From Verrucomicrobiota bacterium (GTDB lineage Bacteria > Verrucomicrobiota > Verrucomicrobiia > Limisphaerales > UBA11358): 7,834 nt of DNA. This document shows positions 1-6,302 of this stretch, piece by piece. How positions within the stretch are numbered: position 1 is the first letter of the stretch; the number at the start of each line of letters is the position of its first letter. Where the stretch lies: assembly GCA_021323835.1 (NCBI GenBank), contig JAJPKI010000288.1, positions 1 through 7,834 on the forward strand. Direction: 5' to 3'. The notes under the pieces were generated by a model, which ran no database searches, had not been told where the DNA came from, and saw only the letters and a program-made list of their open reading frames with translations. The position numbers were made by a program, and so were the translations under genes.

Positions 1-111
1 AAATACAAAAATATTCCGAACTTCGGCGAATGGCCGGACGGTCACATTCTTCTGCAGGAGCACGGCAGCCCCGTTGCGTTCAGAAATATCAAAATCCGCG
101 AACTCAACTAA
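1..111 (+). CDS. C-terminal end of a DUF1080 / 3-keto-disaccharide hydrolase family protein (partial)
   Basis: The first reading frame is open from base 1 to a TAA at 109-111 and gives the last 36 residues of a protein whose start lies outside the window. The tail contains ILLQEHGSPVAFRNIKIREL, which matches the usual end of DUF1080 (PF06439) domains: a glycine-rich turn, then a conserved V-x-F-R-N-I-x-I-R strand that closes the concanavalin-like beta sandwich. The family has been renamed 3-keto-disaccharide hydrolase; members are typically exported and act on oxidised glycosides. The stop is only 12 bp before the next gene on the same strand, a Gfo/Idh/MocA oxidoreductase, so the two are probably cotranscribed. 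The family call rests on this short motif alone; catalytic residues and any signal peptide are not visible. Confidence 0.75.
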   Translation, partial: KYKNIPNFGEWPDGHILLQEHGSPVAFRNIKIRELN

Positions 112-123
112 TTTTCAAAAATT

Positions 124-1539
124 ATGAATCAACAAACGCGTCGCAAATTTTTGAAGCGCTCGCTCATCGGGGGCGCCGGCTTAATTATTTTGCCCAACAT
201 CATCACCGGTTGCCGCACACTCGGCGGTTCGGCGAATCGTAAAATTCAAGTTGCGCAAATTGGTTGTGGACGCGAAGGCCGCGTGGACATGGACGGCGTG
301 CTCTCGCACGATTTGGCGCGCGTCGTTGCCGTGTGCGATTTAGATTCCAAGCGCAAAGAAGCCGCATGGGCACATGTGGTTGATTTTTACAAAAAGAAAG
401 GCGAATCGAACGTCAACGTCGAGACGTATAATCATTATCGCGCTGTTTTGGAAAATCCAGAAATTGACGCCGTCGTCGTGAGTGTGCCCGACCATTGGCA
501 CGCGCTCGTCGCCATCCAGGCCGCGCTCGCAGGCAAACATGTTTATCTCCAAAAACCCGTGACTTACGGCATCGCGGAATCCATCGCATTGCGCAAAGCT
601 GTTCACGCGCGGAAAATTATTTTGCAAGCCGGCTCGCAACAACGCTCGGAACATCCGTTTGTTGCCTTCCGCGCCGTGAGCGAAGCTGTTCGCAACGGAC
701 GACTCGGAAAATTACAAACCATTAAAATCGGCATCGGCCTCGACAAACCGAGCGGCAAAAAACCCGAAGCGATGCCCGTGCCGGAAAATTTAAATTACGA
801 AACGTGGCTCGGTCCTGCGCCGGAACAACCTTACATGGAAGGCCGCGTGCATCCGCAAGACAGTTTCACGGGCCGTCCCGGCTGGATTACCACGGAAGAT
901 TTCGGCCTCGGCATGATCACGAATTGGGGTGCGCATCACATTGACATCGCGCAATGGGCGATGGGCATGGAATTGAGCGGGCCGATGAGCATTGACGCGC
1001 ACGCCGATTTCATGACCGACGACGTCTGGACGGTGCATCGCAATTATCATGTGGAAATGCTTTATGCCAACGGCGTGCAAGTCATCCTCGACGACAAATT
1101 TGAAAATGGTTTGCGCTTTGAAGGCACGGAAGGCTGGACGTTTTGCAGTCGCGGCGCCGTGCGCGTGACCGCCAGCGACCCGAACGCGCCCGAAACCGAC
1201 CCGAACAAAGGACCGTTGCGTGCAAGCGACAAGAAAATTCTTGAGCCGGTCAAGCACGGCAAACGCTGGGCGCCGAGCAGCAATCATTATTTGAACTGGC
1301 TCGAAAGCATCGAGGCGCATCGCGACCCGATTGCGCCGATTGACCAGGCCGCTCGCAGTCTCACCGCCTGCGCCACCGCGTGGATTGGCATGAAACTCAA
1401 ACGCAAGCTCACGTGGAATCCCGAAAAAGAAATGTTCATCAACGACGATGAAGCGAACGCCATGCGCGAACGCAAACCGCGCTCAAGCGAATATGATTTC
1501 CGTAGAGTGATGAACGACGCTGGCCTGTCAGCCGCCTAA
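124..1539 (+). CDS. Gfo/Idh/MocA family oxidoreductase, Tat-exported, possible lipoprotein
   Basis: 471-residue NAD(P)-dependent dehydrogenase-like protein, probably acting on a sugar or glycoside. The N-terminus has a twin-arginine motif (TRRKFLK, residues 5-11), a hydrophobic stretch (14-27) and a lipobox-like I-T-G-C ending at Cys30, so export by Tat and lipid anchoring are both plausible. A Rossmann fold follows with GCGREG at 47-52. The usual E-K-P motif is QKP at 143-145, keeping the catalytic-type Lys144. A G-A-H-H-I-D segment (269-274) gives the H-x-x-D pair (His271, Asp274) expected in the substrate site. Residues from about 180 onward look like the longer C-terminal domain of bacterial family members. 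The ATG at 124 is chosen because it places the Tat motif at the very N-terminus; no Shine-Dalgarno is seen. The gene follows a DUF1080 gene by 12 bp, which suggests a shared glycoside pathway. Substrate is unknown. The 3' end overlaps argJ on the opposite strand by 12 bp. Confidence 0.9.
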   Translation: MNQQTRRKFLKRSLIGGAGLIILPNIITGCRTLGGSANRKIQVAQIGCGREGRVDMDGVLSHDLARVVAVCDLDSKRKEAAWAHVVDFYKKKGESNVNVETYNHYRAVLENPEIDAVVVSVPDHWHALVAIQAALAGKHVYLQKPVTYGIAESIALRKAVHARKIILQAGSQQRSEHPFVAFRAVSEAVRNGRLGKLQTIKIGIGLDKPSGKKPEAMPVPENLNYETWLGPAPEQPYMEGRVHPQDSFTGRPGWITTEDFGLGMITNWGAHHIDIAQWAMGMELSGPMSIDAHADFMTDDVWTVHRNYHVEMLYANGVQVILDDKFENGLRFEGTEGWTFCSRGAVRVTASDPNAPETDPNKGPLRASDKKILEPVKHGKRWAPSSNHYLNWLESIEAHRDPIAPIDQAARSLTACATAWIGMKLKRKLTWNPEKEMFINDDEANAMRERKPRSSEYDFRRVMNDAGLSAA

Positions 1540-2856
1540 CGAACTCGGGTCGCCGACGTCACCTTTATTAAAGTCCACATATTCTTCCGTCAAATCGGCG
1601 GCATACATCACTGCGTCAGCCTTGCCGAGATGCAGATTGATGTGCAATTCAAATTCCTTCGGCGCGACGGCGGTGCACAATTCTTTGAATGTCGCCTTCG
1701 TCGGCTGACCACGCTTCAAACTCCAAAGAATTTTCTTTAAGCCGGGCGCGGAATAACCAATATCAATTTTTTCTTCAACGACTGTTGCTCGTGAATAACC
1801 GATGGCATCAATGATGCGTCCCCAATTCGGGTCGCCGCCGTGCCAGCTCGTTTTCACCAGCGCGCTGTTCGCGACCGCGCGCGCCGCAGCATCGGCATCC
1901 TGAATCGTTTTCGCTCCGTTCACGCGAATTGTGACGACGCGATGAACGCCTTCACCATCGCGCACAATCTTTTTTGCCAATTCGAGACAAACGTATTTCA
2001 ACGCTGACTGGAACACTTTGAACTCTGAACTCCGAACCGTGAACTTTTTATTTTCTGCGAGTCCATTTGCCAGCACCAACACCGTATCGTTCGTGCTCAT
2101 GTCGCCATCCACGGTAATGCGATTGAAACTGTGCGCGATGGCTTCGTTTAACGCAGCTTGCAAAACTTTTTGTTCAACTGCCGCGTCAGTCGTGATGAAG
2201 CACAACATCGTTGCATGTAATTGCGGCAAGGCCGCCGGACGTTTTCCTGTCGCCGACATTCCCGGTTGAATCATTCCGGCGCCTTTGCAAATGCCGCCAA
2301 TGCGAACGGTTTTTCCGCCGAGCTTGAATTCAATCGCGATTTGTTTTGGCCGCGTGTCGCTGGTCATGATTGCTTCGGCGGCGGCGTCCGCATTTTCAAT
2401 TTTGATGCCGAGCAATTTTGTCGCTTCAACAATTCCGCGCTTCACATTTGCCATCGGCATCGTCACGCCGATTCTGCCAGTCGAACCGACAAAAACTTTT
2501 TCAGCAGAAATTCCCAACTCGCGCGCGACAGTTTCCGTCATCGCTTTCGCGTCACGCATTCCCTGTTTGCCGGTGCAGGCATTGGCATTTCCAGAATTGA
2601 CGACAACGGCTTGTGCAACGCCGCGTTTCATCTGCTCGACGCACAGTTTCACCGGCGCGGCGCAAACTTGATTCGTCGTGAACATTCCGGCGACGGCGGC
2701 AGGTGCTTCGGAAACAATCAAAGCGAGGTCGCGTTTCTGTCCTTTGTTCGAGCCTTTGCCGGTGCCGAGTTTTTTGATGTCGCAGAAAACGCCGCCAGCC
2801 ATGAAACCAATTGGCGCAATGATTGAACCGGGAATTTTTTTAAATAATTTTTTCAT
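1528..2856 (-). CDS. argJ: ArgJ, glutamate N-acetyltransferase / ornithine acetyltransferase
   Basis: 442-residue enzyme that moves the acetyl group from N-acetylornithine to glutamate in the cyclic arginine pathway; some members also make N-acetylglutamate from acetyl-CoA. Family motifs in order: FTTNQV (59-64), NSGNANACTG (87-96), GSTGRIG (124-130), KGAGMIQP (191-198), ATMLCFITTDA (215-225), DGDMSTNDT (250-258), GDPNWGR (341-347) and DLTEEYV (421-427). ArgJ proteins cleave themselves between Ala and Thr of the ATML motif; here that is Ala215/Thr216 (codons at 2209-2214). Sixteen residues separate MIQP from this Ala-Thr where most ArgJ have two, so there is an extra segment of about 14 residues at the cleavage site. 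The ATG at 2856 is preferred; a TTG at 2898 in the same frame would add 14 residues and overlap the methyltransferase stop. It is the last gene of the argC operon. The C-terminus ends in a Gly/Asp-rich tail where I would expect an I-N-x-x-Y-R type ending. No terminator is visible after it. Confidence 0.95.
   Translation of the reverse strand: MKKLFKKIPGSIIAPIGFMAGGVFCDIKKLGTGKGSNKGQKRDLALIVSEAPAAVAGMFTTNQVCAAPVKLCVEQMKRGVAQAVVVNSGNANACTGKQGMRDAKAMTETVARELGISAEKVFVGSTGRIGVTMPMANVKRGIVEATKLLGIKIENADAAAEAIMTSDTRPKQIAIEFKLGGKTVRIGGICKGAGMIQPGMSATGKRPAALPQLHATMLCFITTDAAVEQKVLQAALNEAIAHSFNRITVDGDMSTNDTVLVLANGLAENKKFTVRSSEFKVFQSALKYVCLELAKKIVRDGEGVHRVVTIRVNGAKTIQDADAAARAVANSALVKTSWHGGDPNWGRIIDAIGYSRATVVEEKIDIGYSAPGLKKILWSLKRGQPTKATFKELCTAVAPKEFELHINLHLGKADAVMYAADLTEEYVDFNKGDVGDPSSLGG
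2019..2046. repeat. 7-nt-period short tandem repeat inside argJ
   Basis: Four consecutive heptamers on the plus strand read TGAACTC, TGAACTC, CGAACCG and TGAACTT, all sharing the core GAAC. In argJ's frame they encode the segment around FTVRSSEFKV, between the conserved LVLANG and LAKKIVRDGEG blocks. The 7-nt period is unrelated to codon periodicity, so this looks like an intergenic-type short repeat lodged in, or grown within, a variable loop of the gene. Heptanucleotide repeats called STRRs are known in cyanobacteria; any link to them is only an analogy. Confidence 0.6.
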
Positions 2857-2894
2857 TTCTGAACGGCGGAATTGAAGCAAACGCGGAATAATTT

Positions 2895-3737
2895 TCAAAC
2901 TTTTACCGCATCAATTTCCAGTCGCACCATTTTAACGTGGACTTTACCTTCCGCGTCCGGCGGATGTTTGGCGACGTAACGTTGCGTGACGGCAGCGATA
3001 AATTCTTCGCGCAGGTTTTCCGGCACGCGTTGGACGTAAGGAATCCACGTCGTCCGCAGCCATGCGGCAAATCCGTTTGCGCCGTCGTAAGTCGCGTCTT
3101 TAGGCACGAGTTTAAGTGAATTGATTTTGAAACCGAATTTCGGCAGCCATTTTTCATAATCGCCCGGCGCGTAAAAAAAATATGGCGTCGGTATTTTGCG
3201 GAAAAATTGTCGCCAGCGCTTCAAGCGCATTTCAGGACGCAGCGCGACGAACACGTCGTGCGCATTTCCTTTGCCGCCGCAGGAAATAATCAATCGTCCA
3301 TCTGGTTTCAAAACGGCCGTCGCGCCACGCAGAATTTTTTCATGGTCGTCCACCCAATGCAGCGCCGCGTTGGAAAACAGAACGTCAAACCGCCTTTCAA
3401 ATTTGATTTCGCGCGCGTCCATCACGCGAAATCGCAAATTCGGAAATTTATCGGTCGAAAACGTTTTTTTGGCGAAGCCAATCATTTGCGGCGAGGCGTC
3501 CGCGCCGGTGACAGAGCCGCGCAGCAGTTTGCGAGCGATTTCCGCGGTGATTTTTCCATCGCCGCAGCCGATATCCAAAACATGTTCGTCACCGCGCAGA
3601 TTTAATTTGGCGATGAGTTCGCGCGCCCACGATTGTTGCACGCCGGAATTGGCGGCGTAGTCGGCGGCGTTCCAGGTTGTGGAAACGACATTTTTTACTT
3701 TTTCGGATTTAGCGCGGAGCGGAGAACGGTTTGTCAT
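2895..3737 (-). CDS. Class I SAM-dependent methyltransferase, trans-aconitate methyltransferase-like
   Basis: 280-residue cytoplasmic methyltransferase. The SAM-binding motif I is VLDIGCGDGKIT (53-64), the acidic residue after strand 2 is Asp80 in TGADAS, and the segment FDVLFSNAALHWVDDHEKIL (117-136) resembles the Tam/BioC-type motif with Asn-Ala-x-Leu-x-Trp. VLKPDGRLIIS (142-152) is the usual post-motif strand. The remaining 120 or so residues would form the substrate cap and carry no motif I recognise, so the substrate cannot be named. The ATG directly follows the TAA of the MgtE-like gene with no base between, which strongly suggests one transcript and translational coupling. The TGA at 2895-2897 is 38 bp before the preferred argJ start. 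Trans-aconitate or a related small carboxylate is one possibility; malonyl-ACP methylation (BioC) is less likely because no biotin genes are nearby. Confidence 0.85.
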   Translation of the reverse strand: MTNRSPLRAKSEKVKNVVSTTWNAADYAANSGVQQSWARELIAKLNLRGDEHVLDIGCGDGKITAEIARKLLRGSVTGADASPQMIGFAKKTFSTDKFPNLRFRVMDAREIKFERRFDVLFSNAALHWVDDHEKILRGATAVLKPDGRLIISCGGKGNAHDVFVALRPEMRLKRWRQFFRKIPTPYFFYAPGDYEKWLPKFGFKINSLKLVPKDATYDGANGFAAWLRTTWIPYVQRVPENLREEFIAAVTQRYVAKHPPDAEGKVHVKMVRLEIDAVKV

Positions 3738-4727
3738 TTACAGCAAAAATTTGGCGAGGTTGAAATAAAACAAGAGTGTAAAAATATCGGCGATAGCGAG
3801 CGTGATTGGACCCGCTGCAATTTTTGGGTCGAGTTTCAATGCGTGCAACGCGGCGGGCACGCTTAAGCCTGTGACGCAAGCCGTCAGAAGACAAAATGTC
3901 ACGCTGCTGCCGATGACGATGGCGGCCATTTGTTCGTGTTGCCAAATCAACACGACAACAGCGACGACGAGCCCGCAGGCAAATCCGAGCAACAAAGCGG
4001 TAAAAATTTCGCGCCAGAGCGTGCGTAAAAACCAGCGCAATGTCGGCTCGCTCGTGCGCAACGATTGAATCGTCACCGTCATGGACTGGATGCCGACGCT
4101 TTCGCCAAGGCCGAGAATCATTGTCAGAAAAAATGCGATGACGATGCTTTTTTCCAGAGTCAATTTATAAACGCCGGCGAGAATGGCGCAAAACGTTCCG
4201 CTCATAATCGTCGTGATGAGCCATGGAAAGCGGATGCGAAATGCGCGCCACGGCGAAGCGTCGCGCACTTGCGAAACATGAAAGCCGAGCGTTTCAAAAA
4301 CTTCTGTCATTTGCTCGCGTTCGGCGATGTCAAAAACTTCTTCGGTAAACAAACCGACGTCAACCAGTCCAATCACACGGCGTTTTTCGTCAATGACCGG
4401 AAACGCAAAAAATTTGTGCATCACAAAAACCTCGCACGCATCCATTACCGTCGCCGTGTGCGGAATGGCGATGACGTTACGAATCATCAAATCCTGTAAC
4501 GATTGTTGCAACTGCGCCATGAGCAATCGCCGCGTAGGCACAACGCCGACCAACTGCTCTGCATCGTCTACCACATAAAAATAAACAATTTTTTCGCCGA
4601 CGCCGCGCTGGCGAATCAAGGCGAGTGCCTGCTCAATCGTCAGTTTTTGGTTGAGCGTGGTAAAATCCTTACGCGCGAACCGAACGACCGGCTCGTTCAA
4701 ATGTTCTGTTGGTGGATTGACTCGCAT
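3738..4727 (-). CDS. Short MgtE-like divalent cation transporter with paired CBS domains
   Basis: 329-residue inner-membrane protein. Two CBS domains lie at about 22-75 (including the strand YFYVVDDAEQLVGVVPTRRL) and 83-135 (including FAFPVIDEKRRVIGLVDV). About five hydrophobic helices follow, near 168-190, 194-215, 240-262, 266-290 and 303-328, which is the MgtE/SLC41 layout. The usual MgtE is about 450 residues and begins with a separate helical N domain that senses magnesium; that domain is absent. The signature normally close to GGNAGSQS after helix 2 reads GESVGIQS here (208-215). The last helix keeps the D-P-x-x-A-x-G-P and a later Asp (Asp314, in AIAD) at the position linked to the ion pore in known MgtE. 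Transport of Mg2+ or a related ion is therefore likely but not certain. One base separates its ATG from the argC stop, and its own TAA abuts the methyltransferase ATG. Confidence 0.85.
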   Translation of the reverse strand: MRVNPPTEHLNEPVVRFARKDFTTLNQKLTIEQALALIRQRGVGEKIVYFYVVDDAEQLVGVVPTRRLLMAQLQQSLQDLMIRNVIAIPHTATVMDACEVFVMHKFFAFPVIDEKRRVIGLVDVGLFTEEVFDIAEREQMTEVFETLGFHVSQVRDASPWRAFRIRFPWLITTIMSGTFCAILAGVYKLTLEKSIVIAFFLTMILGLGESVGIQSMTVTIQSLRTSEPTLRWFLRTLWREIFTALLLGFACGLVVAVVVLIWQHEQMAAIVIGSSVTFCLLTACVTGLSVPAALHALKLDPKIAAGPITLAIADIFTLLFYFNLAKFLL

Positions 4728-4728
4728 C

Positions 4729-5790
4729 TCAAACCAATCCGGCGGTTTCGGGCCAGCCGCAAATAATGTTCATGCTTTGCACGGCTTGGCCGCTCGCGCC
4801 TTTCACCAGATTATCTTCCGCGCTCATGACAATGAGCCGACCGGTGCGCGCGTCGAGCCGCCATGCGATTTCGCAAATGTTCGTGCCAATGACATTTTTT
4901 GTGTCAGGCAAATTTTTTCCTTCAAGCAATCGGATGAACGGTTCGTTGCCGTAGAATTTTTTGTAACACGCGGAAATTTTTTCGCCGAGCGATTTCATTT
5001 CCGTTTCGGTCGAAAAATGTTTTTCCGGCGCGAGATACAGCGTCGTCAAAATCCCTCGGTTCACGGGAATCAAATGCGGCGTGAATTGGATTTGCACTTG
5101 CGATTTTGCCGCGAGCGAAAGTTGCTCTTCGATTTCTGACAAATGCCGGTGTTTCGGCACGCCATAAGGGCGCACGCTTTCGTTGCATTCGCAAAAAAGA
5201 TAATCCGTTTCAGCTTTTCGCCCCGCACCGCTCACGCCGCTCAATGAATCGGCAATGATGCCGGTGGATTTTATCAGGCCTGATTTCAACAATGGAATCA
5301 GCGGAAGCAAAATGCTCGTCGGATAACAGCCCGGCGACGCGATGAGCAACGATTTTTTGATTTGCTCCCGATAAATCTCCGGCAAACCGTAAACGGATTT
5401 TTTCAGCAAATCCGGCGCGGGATGGTCGTGCGCATAAAATTCTTTGTAAATGTCCGCGCTCTTCAAACGAAAATCCGCGCTCAAATCAATGACGATGGCA
5501 CCCGCGTCCAAAAGCGGAATTGCATATTCCGCCGCGACGCCGTGCGGCAATGCGAGAAATACGACGTCGGCTTGTTTCGCCAAAACTTCGGCCTTCGGCT
5601 CGCTGAACCGAAGTGATTTAGATTTCGGATGGCTGGCGAATTTCGGAAACACTTGCGCCAGCGTTTGCCCGGCATTTTGGCGCGAGGTGACGGCAACCAA
5701 TTCCGCGTGCGGATGGTTCAACAGCAATTGCACCAGGATTTCGCCGGAATAACCCGACGCGCCGACGATGGCCACTTTCTTCGATTTCAT
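4729..5790 (-). CDS. argC: ArgC, N-acetyl-gamma-glutamyl-phosphate reductase
   Basis: 353-residue enzyme that reduces N-acetylglutamyl-5-phosphate to the semialdehyde with NADPH, the third step of arginine biosynthesis. The nucleotide-binding motif is GASGYSG at 10-16. The catalytic cysteine is Cys155 in ASPGCYPTS. The conserved GVSGAGR (185-191), the histidine cluster KHRHLSEI (213-220) that supplies the catalytic His, and GASGQAVQSMNI (331-342) are all present, and the length is normal. The ATG at 5790 is chosen; a TTG two codons upstream is open in the same frame but adds nothing conserved. The leader lacks a Shine-Dalgarno and is AT-rich. It is the first gene of the argC - MgtE-like - methyltransferase - argJ unit, downstream of rpsI but separated from it by a strong terminator, so it probably has its own promoter in the short gap; none stands out clearly. 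Confidence 0.97.
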   Translation of the reverse strand: MKSKKVAIVGASGYSGEILVQLLLNHPHAELVAVTSRQNAGQTLAQVFPKFASHPKSKSLRFSEPKAEVLAKQADVVFLALPHGVAAEYAIPLLDAGAIVIDLSADFRLKSADIYKEFYAHDHPAPDLLKKSVYGLPEIYREQIKKSLLIASPGCYPTSILLPLIPLLKSGLIKSTGIIADSLSGVSGAGRKAETDYLFCECNESVRPYGVPKHRHLSEIEEQLSLAAKSQVQIQFTPHLIPVNRGILTTLYLAPEKHFSTETEMKSLGEKISACYKKFYGNEPFIRLLEGKNLPDTKNVIGTNICEIAWRLDARTGRLIVMSAEDNLVKGASGQAVQSMNIICGWPETAGLV

Positions 5791-5810
5791 TTTCAAAAAT
5801 AAATTAACCG

Positions 5811-5837
5811 CGAACTACACGAACTACACGAAAATAA
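5811..5837. repeat. 9-nt-period short tandem repeat in the argC leader
   Basis: Two exact copies of CGAACTACA (5811-5819 and 5820-5828) are followed by a degenerate third copy, CGAAAATAA. The repeat sits between the rpsI terminator and the argC start and runs into the terminator's T-tract. It shares the GAAC core with the repeats at 2019-2046 and 6821-6881. Confidence 0.6.
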
Positions 5838-5867
5838 AAAACCCGCTGACGTTTGGCCAGCGGGTTT
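5826..5867 (-). terminator. Intrinsic terminator of rplM-rpsI
   Basis: A perfect 10-bp inverted repeat (AAACCCGCTG at 5839-5848 and CAGCGGGTTT at 5858-5867) encloses a 9-nt loop. Read on the minus strand it is followed by a T-rich run (TTTTTTATTTT) over 5840 down to 5830. It starts 18 bp after the rpsI stop, so it should end the ribosomal transcript and separate it from argC. Confidence 0.9.
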
Positions 5868-5885
5868 GAAAACTTTCCGATGCGA

Positions 5886-6296
5886 TTAACGTTTCGAAAA
5901 TTGGAAACGTTTTCTCGCGCCAGGCTGGCCGTATTTCTTGCGTTCGCGTTCACGCGGGTCGCGCGTCAGAAAACCTTCCGCTTTCAATTGCGGACGGAGG
6001 TTCGCGTCAAATTTCAACAACGCGCGCGAAATGCCATGGCGCACCGCGCCGGCTTGTCCGTTCGGACCGCCGCCGGTGACACTGATGCGCGCATCCAATT
6101 TTTCCGCCGTGCCCGTGAGCGTCAGCGGTTGCGACGCCGTCGCGCGAAGCGTGTCCACGGGAAAATAATTTTCGAACGGACGACCGTTCACGGTGATTTT
6201 GCCGTTGCCGGAAGCGAGACGGACCCGTGCGATGGCGGTCTTGCGACGACCCGTGCCGAGAAATTCATTCTTTTGGACTTTTTCTGCTTTTGCCAT
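5886..6296 (-). CDS. rpsI: 30S ribosomal protein S9
   Basis: 136-residue component of the 30S subunit head. The N-terminal GTGRRKTAIARV (14-25), the family signature GGGPNGQAGAVRHGISRAL (75-93) and the basic C-terminal tail ending ARKRFQFSKR (127-136), which in S9 reaches toward the P-site tRNA, are all present. Length is normal. The ATG follows the rplM stop by six T residues, with no Shine-Dalgarno, so initiation probably depends on coupling to rplM translation. The rplM-rpsI pair is conserved in nearly all bacteria. A strong terminator follows. Confidence 0.98.
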   Translation of the reverse strand: MAKAEKVQKNEFLGTGRRKTAIARVRLASGNGKITVNGRPFENYFPVDTLRATASQPLTLTGTAEKLDARISVTGGGPNGQAGAVRHGISRALLKFDANLRPQLKAEGFLTRDPRERERKKYGQPGARKRFQFSKR

Positions 6297-6302
6297 AAAA
6301 AA

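Noticed and set aside
30..242. Small plus-strand open frame of 70 codons
   Set aside because: It straddles the DUF1080 tail and the oxidoreductase start in a different frame and has no motif.
790..1320. Minus-strand open frame (176 codons) opposite the oxidoreductase
   Set aside because: Arg/His-rich translation without motifs, caused by the codon bias of the sense gene.
2221..2826. Plus-strand open frame (201 codons) opposite argJ
   Set aside because: It is antisense to a well-conserved gene and its translation shows no recognisable domain; the sense strand fully explains the region.
2857..2898. Upstream TTG start for argJ adding 14 residues
   Set aside because: The added residues are not part of ArgJ conservation, and the ATG at 2856 gives a normal N-terminus. 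The TTG overlap with the methyltransferase stop (TTGA) keeps it as a minor alternative.
2885..2898. Sequence resembling an ArgR operator (TTGAAAATTATTCC on the minus strand)
   Set aside because: It lies in the end of the methyltransferase gene, not at the operon promoter, is an imperfect match, and AT-rich palindromes of this kind arise easily by chance.
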